From positions 43,975,001-44,039,000 of the forward strand of contig CATIUR010000001.1 of the NCBI GenBank assembly GCA_949592205.1: a DNA stretch of 64,000 nt, written 5' to 3'. Each line of letters begins with the position of its first letter. Position 1 is the stretch's first letter. This DNA comes from Helichrysum umbraculigerum. Taxonomy: Eukaryota; Streptophyta; Magnoliopsida; Asterales; Asteraceae. The notes below the pieces were generated by a model. That model searched no databases and was not told where the DNA came from. It was given only the letters and a program-made list of their open reading frames with translations. Positions 24,796 through 36,095 of this stretch are shown here, in pieces. Position numbers and translations under genes: made by a program.

Positions 24796-25458
24796 TGATG
24801 TGACGTAAAAAGTCATGTTTTTAGAAGCTTTATTCCTCGCATTTTGAACCTTTCTTTAGTGAAAACATTCCAAAACATTGATTATTTACTAAAATACACT
24901 AAAGTGGTTCAAAAGTAGACGTTGTGATAAAAATCACTAACAATACTCTAAAAATGCACAAAACACAGCATTTTAATACAGGCAGATTCTTCCGACCTCA
25001 TTTTCCTGTCAAGGTACACCTCCTAACTTCTACCATCTGTTGTATAGGTAAAATCGAGACGGAAAAATCTGGAATCAAGTGAAACGGCCAAAGGACGGAG
25101 AAACCACTACGCTTTCAGAGCCATTAAAAGTTATTTCAGCTACGCCTAAGCTCTACACATCCAATTTCTGTGAGATTGGCATCATTAGAAGCGTAACGGA
25201 ATTACGAAACCACAGGCGAAAGAATCGAGTCAAACGGACGCATAACGAAGGAGATACGGACGTTTTAAGCAACGAACGAAATCAGACAGAGACCGTATAC
25301 GGCCTCAGGCACCGTATACGGCACTTGTAAAACCGTATACGGCCTGTATACCACCATATACGGCCCCTGCAAGGCCGTATACGGCCCCCTACCCCATATC
25401 GTGCTTCGTTTGCTTGTACGTGCTGTTTCGTGAGTTGTACGTGCGATTTGATGGTTTG
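24796..25458 (+). repeat. 3' LTR of element A, segment 1
   Basis: Starts TGATGTGACG. The part from 25051 matches 1-402 of the 5' LTR with scattered changes and contains the five-unit CCGTATACGG array. Interrupted by I2 after GTTTG (25454-25458). Confidence 0.88.
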
Positions 25459-27838
25459 TGTAACACCCCCAAAATTCACTGATTAGCGGAAGCAGGTTTT
25501 GGGGGGCTACTAATCAAATATCACAGCGCAAAGATAAAGCAAACGACATCTATATGCAACGTTTGTAAATTAGTTACATTCCCATAGATATAATGTTTGA
25601 AAACTTAATGTTTTCGTATACAAAAATGTAGTTTCCTAGAGTCCACGCGTATAGCGGGAGATTCTATTACATAATAAAAATATTCAAAAGATAATGCTAA
25701 GAATCTCCATTAATGCAGTTGTGTTGAAATCATGCGACTCTAACTAAAGTCCTGGAGTAATCCTACTCCATCCGGGTACCTGAGAAAACATGCTAAAAAG
25801 GTCAACACGAATGTTGGTGAATCTCACAGGTTTGTAAGTAATATCAGTTTTGAATCACAAGATTTCATCAGTAGTGCCCATAGGCGTAAAATCAGTATTT
25901 GCAATCTAGCAAATGTAAAACCAACATTTGCAATCCAGCAAATGTAAGTAAGTAAGTTATACCGTTGCCATGAGGCTCATAATCGAAGCTTAACCCGTAA
26001 TTAATAAGTTTGCTCCCGTGACATGCTCGTAAATGAGCAAGCATCAGTAACGAATAATTAGTCACCCGTTTCTACGTGTAAATCAGTACGTGGCAGCGCT
26101 ACTGCCCCGGGCGGGGAGGGTCATTTCCCTAATGGATCCATTAACTAGTGTTCGCGCTTAAGTCCATAACTAACGATATATGATGGAGAGACTTCTGTAA
26201 ATAGTAAACAACTCATGCAATTCCGTTTGGTATAGTAACAGTTTTAGTACTTGTGTTCAAGGAAAAGTAGTAGCATGTTTCTCCCCCAATAAGATAAAAC
26301 AGTAAAAGTGGGGTCGTAAGACTCACCTGAGTCTTGTAGTAATCAGTTGCAAATAGCAAGTAGTAAGTAAAGCAAGTAGGTTCTCCGAACCCGTAACCTT
26401 CAAATGCCTAAACATATGAGGTTATGTAAGTATGTGTCTCGCGAGACGTTTCGTTTAGTTGTACACAACTAGTATATCCAGTGTTTGTCCGTATGTTTAT
26501 AATTGTTTGTTGTTGGAAAACATGTCTGGCCCATTGGTGACCATTTGTTTGGAGTGTTATGCTTGAAAACATGTTTCAATGTCCGTAGATGTTTCAATGT
26601 TTAACACTTAAATTGGAATTAAATTGTAACACCGCTGTGTTTTGCGACACAATATGCGACACAAAAGTTTGTCGTGCGACACAAGGGTTGTGTCGCATAG
26701 GGATGCAACACAAGAGCTCTGCGACACAGTGGTTGTGTCGCAAAAGCTTGCGATGCTAATTCAATAGCGACATAAAAGTTGTGTCGTATAAAAATACGAC
26801 ATAATATGCGACATAGAGTGCGACACAATATTGTGTCGCAAAAGTTACGACACTAAAGGTTTGGTACGACGCAAGATGCGACATAACAGGCTTTATGCGA
26901 CATAGCATGCGACATAAGGCTTGTGTCGCATTGTTGAACACCAACCCAGAAACCCAGAAACTGAGACGATTTCACGATCCAAAACCCAAATCTAACGTAT
27001 TTTTAGGCTGTAAAATCATGTTTTCTTCATACATATGGACCATACTAAGTTGTGTAACCATTATAACATCAAAACATTACACCAAATTGAATAGATCTAA
27101 GATTTTAGAAATTTCTTACTTTTGCAAATCGAGCTAGATCGATGATGAAATGATGAAAACGGTTTTGATATCCTTGCTCCACTCGTGATGGTGATTCCGA
27201 ATATGTAAATTTCGTGGGTTGATTTGTAAATCCGAAATTTTGGGTGGATTGGGTTGAGAGAGTTTTTGGAGAGTGTGTGTGTTTTGTTTTGAAGAAAATG
27301 AAAGAGAAAAGTGGGGTGAGGTGGTGTTGGCTGGTAGAAAGGGAAAAGGAGGGGAAAACATCCCTCAAAACACAGTATTTACCCCGTGTCCTAATCGATT
27401 AATCGTTTGTTTTTAGTATTTAACCAAACCGTTATATTTTTAAAATGTAACTGTAGTATTTAAATAAAAATACCTTGAAATTAATAATAAAAATATTTGT
27501 CGAGATATTTAAATTATTTGGTTCGCGTTTGATACATTTTTGTTAAGTTATCTAAAATGTCATCGCGATAATATAAATAATGTTCGTTCACTGTGTATTT
27601 TATATAATAAAATACGTTCTCATTATTTAGGTAATTTCTGTCACCAACGTCCAGGTAAACTGTGTCGGACTCCATCCGGTTGATTCGTACGATTTAACCA
27701 AATCACGTGCGTACATATATATAAACCACCTTATATATATATGCAAATAGAGTCTGTAATTAGTCCTATTACATACTAATTACAACTAGTTACAAATAAT
27801 TAGGCATAATTAATTATCCTAATTAGGCAGGTGTTACA
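25459..27838 (-). repeat. I2 3' LTR (left copy)
   Basis: 2380 bp, TGTAACACCCCC ... GTGTTACA in + orientation. It holds an array of TGCGACACA/TGTGTCGCA motifs at about 26638-26935 and the intron-like segment 25780-26326. Cys/Arg-rich short ORFs here are translations of the array. Confidence 0.93.
25780..26326 (-). other. Candidate LTR leader intron, I2 left copy
   Basis: On the minus strand CAG|GTGAGT (intron starts at 26326) and TTTTCTCAG|GTACCC (intron ends at 25780). Same geometry as in the right LTR. In a 3' LTR it would not be spliced as a leader. Confidence 0.4.
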
Positions 27839-27851
27839 TTCTCCCCTTGTT
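27839..27851 (-). other. Polypurine tract of I2
   Basis: The minus strand reads AACAAGGGGAGAA directly before TGTAACACC of the 3' LTR. About 8 bases upstream lies the inverted repeat ATTTCGGGATGAAAT. Confidence 0.85.
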
Positions 27852-27871
27852 AAAGAAATTTCATCCCGAAA

Positions 27872-30800
27872 TTAGCTCGAGCGTACGGACGGTGCTTTGT
27901 CTGGGAAGAGATGTGGGTATTTCTGTCGCATTTGGTCTTCCCGTTTCCAGGTGAACTCAGGGCCACGCCTAGAATTCCACCTGACTTTTACAATGGGAAT
28001 ACGACTCTGTTTCAATCGCTTGACCTCGCGGTCCATGATTTCCATAGGTTCCTCGACAAAATGAAGTTTATCATCGATTTGAATTTCGTCAAGCGGTATA
28101 ATCAGTGTCTCGTCAGATAGACATTTCTTCAAGTTAGAAATGTGGAATGTGTTGTGAACGCTGCTAAGCTCAGCAGGAAGTTGCAGGCGGTATGCCACTG
28201 GACCAATCCTTTCAAGGATTTTGAATGGTCCGATGTATCTAGGGTTTAGTTTGCCTCGTTTTCCGAATCGAATGACACCCTTCCACGGTGCCACTTTGAG
28301 AAGTACTTTGTCCCCTACCTGGAACTCAAGGTGTTTGCGTCTCACGTCAGCATAGCTTTTCTGATGATCACGTGCGGCTTTCAGCCAGTTTTGAATACCA
28401 ATGATTTTCTCAGTAGTTTCGTGAATGATTTCTGGACCCGTGAGTTGGGAATCTCCTAACTCAGTCCAACAGATAGGTGATCGGCACTTACGCCCGTAGA
28501 GTGCCTCCAAGGGTGCAGCCTTAATGCTGGTATGGTAACTGTTGTTGTACGAGAACTCGCACAACGGTAAATGATTTTCCCAAGAAGTACCGAAGTCAAC
28601 TACGCAGGCTCGTAGCATATCCTCCAGTGTTTGAATAGTTCGCTCGCTTTGGCCATCGGTTTGTGGGTGATAAGCAGTACTCATATCCAGACGAGTACCA
28701 AGAGATTTTTGTAGTGATTGCCAAAAGTTAGAAGTAAAACGGCTGTCCCTATCCGAGATGATCGAGATAGGTACACCGTGTTGCGAGATGATTTCTTTGA
28801 CGTAGATGCGAGTCAGACGCTCCATCTTGTCGGTTTCCTTGATGGCCAGAAAATGAGCAGATTTCGTGAGACGGTCCACGACCACCCAAATGGTATCGCA
28901 ACCACTCGAAGTTTTTGGTAGTTTGGTAATGAAGTCCATGGTAATCTGTTCCCATTTCCATTGAGGAATTTTAGGTTGTTGGAGTAATCCCGAGGGTCTT
29001 TGGTGTTCGGCCTTGACTTTGGAACAGGTTAGGCATTTACTGACGTACTTGGCGATGTCAGCTTTCATGTTAGGCCACCAATACAACCCTTTGACGTCGT
29101 GATACATCTTGTCAGATCCAGGATGTATAGAGTATCGAGATTTGTGAGCTTCAGCCATCACCAATTCTCGCAAGTTTCCAAATTTAGGTAACCACACCCG
29201 GTTAGAGAAGTATCGAGTCCCATCAGGTTTGATTTCGAATTGTTTATCCAAGCCTCGTAAGGCTTCATTTTTTAGGTTTTCATCGCTGAGTGCTTCGAGC
29301 TGAGTGGTAAGGATTTGAGCAGGGAGCTCGTTACGAATTGTCATAGAAAGTGCTCGGACTCGAAGGGGTTTCACTCGTTCTTTTCGGCTTAAGGCATCGG
29401 CAACTACGTTAGCCTTGCCTGGATGGTATTTGATCTCGCAGTCGTAGTCACTAAGTAACTCAACCCAACGACGTTGCCTCATGTTTAGATCCTTCTGATC
29501 TAATATGTGTTGAAGACTTTTGTGATTGGTAAAGATAGTGCTTTTCGTACCGTAGAGATAATGTCTCCAGATTTTCAATGCGAAGACCACGGCACCTAAC
29601 TCGAGGTCGTGGGTCGTATAATTTTTCTCGTGAATTTTTAGTTGTCGTGAGGCATAGGCAATGACTTTTTCCCGTTGCATTAACACGCAACCAAGTCCTT
29701 GGTGTGAGGAGTTGCAATATACTACGAAATCATCGGTGCCCTCGGGTAAGGACAAGATTGGTGCACTGCAAAGTTTGTGTTTCAATAGCTGGAAAGCTGA
29801 CTCCTGTTTATCAGTCCAATCGAACTTCTTATCTTTCTGAGTCAGTGTTGTTAAGGGAACAGCTATTCTTGAAAAGTTTTCAATGAATCGGCGGTAATAA
29901 CCAGCAAGACCTAAGAATTGTCTCACTTCGGTTGGAGTGGTCGGTGACTCCCAGCCCTTGATTGCTTCAATCTTGGCGGGATCAACATGAATTCCTTGGC
30001 TGTCAATCACGTGTCCGAGGAATTGAACGGTTCGAATCCAGAACTCACACTTAGAGAATTTGGCATATAACTCTTCGTGTCTAAGGAGTCCTAGAATGGT
30101 TTTCAGATGTTGAGCATGTTCCTGCTCATTGCGAGAGTAAATCAGGATATCGTCGATGAACACAATGACGAATTTGTCAAGATATGGTTTGCACACCCGA
30201 TTCATAAGGTCCATGAATACGGCCGGTGCGTTGGTTAAACCGAATGGCATTACTTGGAATTCGTAATGCCCGTAACGAGTTCGAAAGGCTGTCTTTGGAA
30301 TATCATTGTCGCGGACTCGGAGTTGATGATAACCTGACCGTAGATCAATCTTTGAGTAAACACTTGATCCCTGGAGCTGGTCAAATAGGTCATCGATTCT
30401 AGGAAGCGGGTACCGATTCTTTATGGTTAGCTTATTCAGCTCTAGGTAATCGATACACATGCGGAAAGATCCATCTTTCTTTTTCACGAATAGGACCGGA
30501 GCTCCCCAAGGCGAGGAACTTGGTCGAATAAATCCTCTGTCCAGGAGTTCCTGTAGTTGGTTAGACAACTCCTGCATTTCGGATGGTGCTAGACGGTAAG
30601 GGGCTCGTGCCACGGGTGCAGCTCCTGGCACAAGTTCGATTTGAAATTCAATTTGTCTAGGTGGTGGAAGTCCGGGAAAATCCTCAGGAAAGACTTCCGG
30701 GAAATCCCGCACGATTGGAACATCCTCAGGTCGCTTCTCCTCCGACTTATTGTCCGTTACATGTGCGAGGATGGCTTGACACCCTTTTCGTAAATATTTT

Positions 30801-32281
30801 CTAGTTTTGAGGCAGGATACAATATTCAGATTCCGTCTGCCGGTCTCCCCTTGTAGGACTAAGGTTCCACCGAAGACAAGAGGTATGCGAACGAGTTTGT
30901 CATGACAGATGATTTCAGCTCGGTGCTTGGATAACCAATCCATACCGACAATAACATGGAAGCTGCCGATATCGACATGGATTAAATCAATGGGAAACGT
31001 TTCGTTCGTAAGGTTAAGTGTACAGTTGCGTATGATGCTATCAGTCTCAATTAGTTTGCAGTTAGCTAGTTCTACAATGTATTTAGCATCTAAGGCAGTG
31101 GGAGTAATATCAAGTAAAGGGCTAAACTTCTCGGAAATGAAGCTTCTATCGGCACCAGTATCAAATAATACAGAAGCAGTAAGGTCGTTGAGAAGAAACG
31201 TACCCGTCACTACATTCGGGTCTTGTCTGGCTTCCCCAGCCTTGATAACGAATGCTCTGCCGCGAGCAGGGTTGTTGTTGTTTTTCAGCTTTGGACAATC
31301 TTTCTTGAAATGCCCTGAATTTCCGCACCCAAAGCAGGCCTTTGGTGCATTAGTGTTGGGGGTAGGAATGTTGGTCCGGCAATCCTTGGCTAGATTCCCG
31401 AACCGTTTGCAGTTGGAGCAAGGGCAAGAACCGTCATGATGGCGGTTGCATTTGGAACAGTAGGGTTTGTTCCCGCTGCACCCTTTCTTCTCCGAAGTCC
31501 CCGATGAATAAGCCTTAACAGACTCAGGCTTCTTGTTGGTGAGTTGGTTGGATGAGTTGGGGTTTCCTTCCCATTTGCGTTTGTTGTTTGTAGGTGGGGT
31601 TGAAGTCGTGCCACGGCGGACAGAATTTGCTGTTAGCTCATGAGCCATACGAACGGCGCTCTGAATAGTACCCGGTTTGGATGAAGTCACCAGGTCTTGG
31701 AGTCTCTCGGGAAGTCCATCAACGTATTTCTCGATCCTCTTGTACTCAGGATCGACCATGGTTGGGCACAGAAGTGCCAGTTGGTGGAAACGGTTGGTGT
31801 ATCCGCTGATGTCATCACCCTGCGTCTTGTGGTTCCAGAATTCCAATTCCAGCTATTTCAATTCATCCCTGGGGCAGTACTCGCCTCTCAACATCTCCTT
31901 CAACTCCTCCCATGGGAGTTTGTAAGCATTAGCAACACCCACAGTCTGGGCATAGGTGTTCCACCAGGTGAGTGCGGTGTCAGTAAAAGTACTAACGGAG
32001 AACTTAACCTTGTCTCCCTCCGCACAGTTGCAGATAAGAAATACAGATTCGACTTTCTTGATCCAGCGTACTAGACCGATAGCTCCCTCAGTACCTGCAA
32101 AGTTCAGAGGTTTGCAGTTCTGGAAGTCTTTGTAAGAACAGGGTTTGGGTTGTGGTCCATTAGTAGCTGTATCTTCGCTACCAGGAGTCGATGTTCGGGT
32201 AGCTAGGGCTTGGGCCACACTACGGGCAATCAGACCCGCAATTTCGGCCTCACTGAGGGTGATCTGTCGACGAGGAGGCAT
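27872..32281 (-). pseudogene. I2 gag-pol polyprotein with one nonsense codon
   Basis: The start at 32281 (MPPRRQITL) is preferred over the upstream in-frame ATG at 32401. Gag has the capsid region (GTEGAIGLVRWIKKVE, LTWWNTYAQ) and is cut by TAG at 31853-31855, where the E1 relative has Gln; the frame is otherwise open to 27872. Downstream are two zinc knuckles (CSNCKRFGNLAKDC, with His replaced by Asn; CFGCGNSGHFKKDC intact), protease VLFDTGADRS, RT with FIDDILIYSR, RNase H, integrase (HPQTDGQSERT) and a chromodomain-like tail (VKVRWNSRRGPEFTWKRE). RNase H reads YCNSSHQGLG and FTNHKSL where relatives have Asp, so two catalytic Asp are Asn; RT has YLELN for YRELN. About 1470 codons, normal for the family. 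Probably inactive despite the long frame. Confidence 0.93.
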
Positions 32282-32545
32282 GATGCTGAACAAGAAAAGA
32301 ACAAGGAAAGAGGAATAAGATATTTGCATGAAATTATGATATGTCACAAGTGCCAATGATGAGATACACGATAACAGTACGAAGTGACAATCACATTTCA
32401 TTTAGATAAACAAGTTGAATACAAGGTACGGGTTTCCAAAAGATTACAGAGTAATAGTAGTACAAAAGTGCCGGGAATTGTTACATCCGGTTGGATTACA
32501 TAGGCCCTAATAAAGTAGTTAGCTGGTTACAAGTTACAGACTGAT

Positions 32546-33058
32546 CTAATCTTGATGCAGATTAATTTGTTCCATCAGCGCGACAAGGCGGTCCACGGTT
32601 TCTGCTAGTCTGTTGGTTTGCCTGGCATTGTCTTCAACCAAGGCCAGTCGTTGTACTAGTGCTCGAGAGTGATCCTCAGTCTCCTGTGAACGCTGTTCAC
32701 ATTCCTCTAGTCGGTTTCTTATGAGTTCATCCGTACCTAATTCAGCAGTCATTGAATCCTGAATTATGCTTACAGAGAGGTTGATATCTTCTTGTTCTCG
32801 CTGGAGTTGGGATATGTGATCAAGTGCCTGGCGAAGCAGGTAGGTCATTCGGTGTTGTTCCCGTTCGAGATGTTCGAGCCTTTGCTCCTGACGGCGAAGT
32901 TGGGTAGCCAACACTGGCATCGTGAGATGTGCCGAGTTCTGAGTGTTATGAACAGAATAGGGGCTGGTTCGAGGTGACCTTGTGTTCCTCCTGGCTACTC
33001 GTGGGTTTCGTGACCCATGTGAGTGAGAGTGTGACGGATTAGGTGGTGTGTTTGCCAT
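32546..33058 (-). CDS. Extra coiled-coil ORF between PBS and gag of I2
   Basis: 170 codons starting at ATG 33058 (MANTPPNPSH); an in-frame ATG at 33130 would add 24 hydrophobic residues. The N-terminus is Ser/His/Arg-rich (HSHSHGSRNPRVARRN). The rest is strongly helical with heptad-like Leu and many Gln/Glu (LRRQEQRLEHLEREQHR, LDHISQLQREQEDINL, DRLVALMEQI), so a coiled coil is likely. It lies 265 bp before gag on the same strand, in the leader of the genomic RNA. The related E1 leader has no such ORF. I do not recognise the family. A role in RNA or Gag assembly is only a guess. It is uninterrupted, which is notable in a long leader. Confidence 0.6.
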   Translation of the reverse strand: MANTPPNPSHSHSHGSRNPRVARRNTRSPRTSPYSVHNTQNSAHLTMPVLATQLRRQEQRLEHLEREQHRMTYLLRQALDHISQLQREQEDINLSVSIIQDSMTAELGTDELIRNRLEECEQRSQETEDHSRALVQRLALVEDNARQTNRLAETVDRLVALMEQINLHQD

Positions 33059-33360
33059 TCCTGTGGCAGAGTGTAAGTAAGACGAGGCTAATATAGATAA
33101 GTATATAATATCCAGCCTAGTGTCTAGCACGTATCAAGTAATGGTCCGGTTCTCTCGTGGTCAGAGTCAACTAACGCATTCCTGTCCAACATAACCATTT
33201 TAGACCTCACATCATCTTTCCTTAATTGTACATAGTTGATCAGGCTATGTTAAATTAAAGTCGTATGATGTAATTCCTGAACCAATCAGGCCTAGTAAGG
33301 AAATACTGCCTAACGGTCATAGTCTAGGCCCACTAAATGCAACCTAGTTCACTATAACCT

Positions 33361-33375
33361 TAGGCTCTGATACCA
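33361..33375 (-). other. Primer binding site of I2 (tRNA-iMet type)
   Basis: The minus strand reads TGGTATCAGAGCCTA, three bases after the LTR end at 33379. Confidence 0.9.
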
Positions 33376-33378
33376 ATC

Positions 33379-35773
33379 TGTAACACCCCCAAAATTCACT
33401 GATTAGCGGAAGCAGGTTTTGGGGTGCTACTAATCAAATATCACAGCGCAAAGATAAAGCAAACGACATCTATATGCAACGTTTGTAAATTAGTTACATT
33501 CCCATAGATATAATGTTTGAAAACTTAATGTTTTCGTATACAAAAATGTAGTTTCCTAGAGCCCACGCGTATAGCGGGAGATTCTATTACATAATCAAAA
33601 TATACAAAAGATAATGCTAAGAATCTCCGTTAATGCAGTTGTGTTGAAATAATGCGACTCTAGCTAAAGTCCTGGAGTAATCCTACTCCATCCGGGTACC
33701 TGAGAAAACATGCTAAAAAGGTCAACACGAATGTTGGTGAATCTCACAGGTTTGTAAGTAATATCAGTTTTGAATCACAAGATTTCATCAGTAGTGCCCA
33801 TAGGCGTAAAATTAGTATTTGCAATCCAGCAAATGTAAAACCAGCATTTGCAATCCAGCAAATGTAAGTAAGTAAGTTATACCGTTGCCATGAGGCTCAT
33901 AATCGAAGCTTAACCCGTAATTAATAAGTTTGCTCCCGTGACATGCTCGTAAATGAGCAAGCATCAGTAACGAATAATTAGTCACCCGTTTCTACGTGTA
34001 AATCAGTACGTGGCAGCGCTACTGCCCCGGGCGGGGAGGGTCATTTCCCTAATGGATCCATTAACTAGTGTTCGCGCTTAAGTCCATAACTAACGATATA
34101 TGATGGAGAGACTTCTGTAAATAGTAAACAACTCATGCAATTCCGTTTGGTATAGTAACAGTTTTAGTACTTGTGTTCAAGGAAAAGTAGTAGCATGTTT
34201 CTCCCCCAATAAGATAAAACAGTAAAAGTGGGGCCGTAAGACTCACCTGAGTCTTGTAGTAATCAGTTGCAAATAGCAAGTAGTAAGTAAAGCAAGTAGG
34301 TTCTCCGAACCCGTAACCTTCAAATGCCTAAACATACGAGGTTATGTAAGTATGTGTCTCGCGAGACGTTTCGTTTAGTTGTACACAACTAGTATATCCA
34401 GTGTTTGTCCGTATGTTTATAATTGTTTGTTGTTGGAAAACATGTCTGGCCCGTTGGTGACCATTTGTTTGGAGTGTTATGCTTGAAAACATGTTTCAAT
34501 GTCCCGTAGATGTTATATTGTATAATCGTTTGAAGTCCCAAATGTTTAACACTTAAATTGGAATTAAATTGTAAAACCGCTGTGTTTTGCGACACAATAT
34601 GCGACACAAAAGTTTGTCGTGCGACACAAGGGTTGTGTCGCATAGGGATGCGACACAAGAGCTCTGCGACACAGTGGTTGTGTCACAAAAGCTTGCGATG
34701 CTAATTCAATAGCGACATAAAAGTTGTGTCGTATAAAAATACGACATAATATGCGACATAGAGTGCGACACAATATTGTGTCGCAAAAGTTACGACACTA
34801 AAGGTTTGGTACGACGCAAGATGCGACATAACAGACTTTATGCGACATAGCATGCGACATAAGGCTTGTGTCGCATTGATGAACACCAACCCAGAAACTG
34901 ACGCGATTTCACGATCCAAAACCCAAATCTAACGTATTTTTAGGCTGTAAAATCATGTTTTCTTCATACATATGGACCATACTAAGTTGTGTAACCATTA
35001 TAACATCAAAACATTACACCAAATTGAATAGATCTAAGATTTTAGAAATTTCTTACTTTTGCAAATCGAGCTAGATCGAGGATGAAATGATGAAAACGGT
35101 TTTGATATCCTTGCTCCACTCGTGATGGTGATTCCGAATATGTAAATTTCGTGGGTTGATTTGTAAATCCGAAATTTTGGGTGGATTGGGTTGAGAGAGT
35201 TTTTGGAGAGTGTGTGTATTTGTTTTGAAGAAAATGAAAGAGAAAAGTGGGGGTGAGGTGGTGTTGGCTGGTAGAAAGGGAAAAGGAAGGGAAAACATCC
35301 CTCAAAACACAGTATTTACCCCGTGTCCTAATCGATTAATCGTTTGTTTTTAGTATTTAACCAAACCGTTATATTTTTAAAATGTAACTGGAGTATTTAA
35401 ATAAAAATACATTGAAATTAATAATAAAAACATTTGTCGAGATATTTAAATTATTTGGTTCGCGTTTGATACATTTTTGTTAAGTTATCTAAAATGTCGT
35501 CGCGATAATATAAATAATGTTCGTTCACTGTGTATTTTATATAATAAAATACGTTCTCATTATTTAGGTAATTTATGTCACCAACGTCCACGTAAACTGT
35601 GTCGGACTCCGTCCGGTTGATTCGTACGATTTAACCAAATCGCGTGCGTACATATATATAAACCACCTTATATATATACAAATAGAGTCTGTAATTAGTC
35701 CTATTACATACTAATTACAACTAGTTACAAATAATTAGGCATAATTAATTATCCTAATTAGGCAGGTGTTACA
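33379..35773 (-). repeat. I2 5' LTR (right copy)
   Basis: 2395 bp with the same ends as the left copy. In sense order: a pyrimidine-rich leader (about 35300-35090), GTAAG donor-like site at 35056, the GCGACACA array (34880-34575), CAG|GTGAGT at 34247/34246 and TCTCAG|GTACCC at 33700/33699. No gene is seen. Confidence 0.93.
33700..34246 (-). other. Candidate LTR leader intron, I2 5' LTR
   Basis: Minus strand: perfect donor CAG|GTGAGT, 547 bp, acceptor TTTTCTCAG|GTACCC. The same pair at matching positions occurs in the LTRs of I4 and E1. Confidence 0.45.
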
Positions 35774-35778
35774 GTTTG

Positions 35779-36095
35779 CCTATAAATAGTGGACATCCCC
35801 AACACCTCATTCATACCAATTCTCTCATTTTCATTCTCTCCCTACACTTTCTCTCTCACACACATCACTCTCTCTAGTTTCTCTCTCTAGAGGATTTTCT
35901 CTCTCTAGAATTGAGCTAGTTAGAGAGATAGTTAGGTAGAGGTAGCTTTTAGCTTTTGTACGGAGTCACTCCAAGGCATTGTATTTGCGAAGATCTATCT
36001 GTAATAAATTCGTATCAGGTTCTATTTATATATCTCTTACTTTCCAGTTTTAAGCATGTGTTGCTTTGTTTATGCTTGTTTAGGATTGTATGCTA
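35779..36095 (+). repeat. 3' LTR of element A, segment 2
   Basis: Continues 5' LTR positions about 403-719: TATA box, CT-rich leader, then interrupted by I3 after TGCTA (36091-36095). Confidence 0.88.

Larger units (their letters stand above)
25459..35773 (-). mobile_element. I2: complete chromovirus (Tekay-like) with target duplication
   Basis: LTRs 25459-27838 and 33379-35773 bracket a 5.5-kb interior on the minus strand: PBS 33361-33375, a leader ORF, gag-pol and a polypurine tract at 27839-27851. GTTTG is duplicated on both sides (25454-25458, 35774-35778) and occurs once in the intact 5' LTR of element A. LTR copies differ by scattered substitutions and an indel of about 25 bp near 34505. 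The insertion lies directly before CCTATAAATA, so it splits the upstream array of A's 3' LTR from its TATA box. The polyprotein is long and open apart from one nonsense codon, but catalytic changes suggest it is dead. Confidence 0.95.

Noticed and set aside
26619..26944. Cys/Arg-rich ORFs (MCRTLCRILCRIF...) in the I2 LTRs, also at 34564-34919
   Set aside because: They are translations of the TGCGACACA array. Repetition at DNA level explains them, and no coding signal is seen.
27105..27368. Two overlapping minus ORFs (87 and 75 aa) in the I2 LTR, with copies at 35042-35305
   Set aside because: They lie in the pyrimidine-rich leader; frames shift between LTR copies and no family is recognisable.
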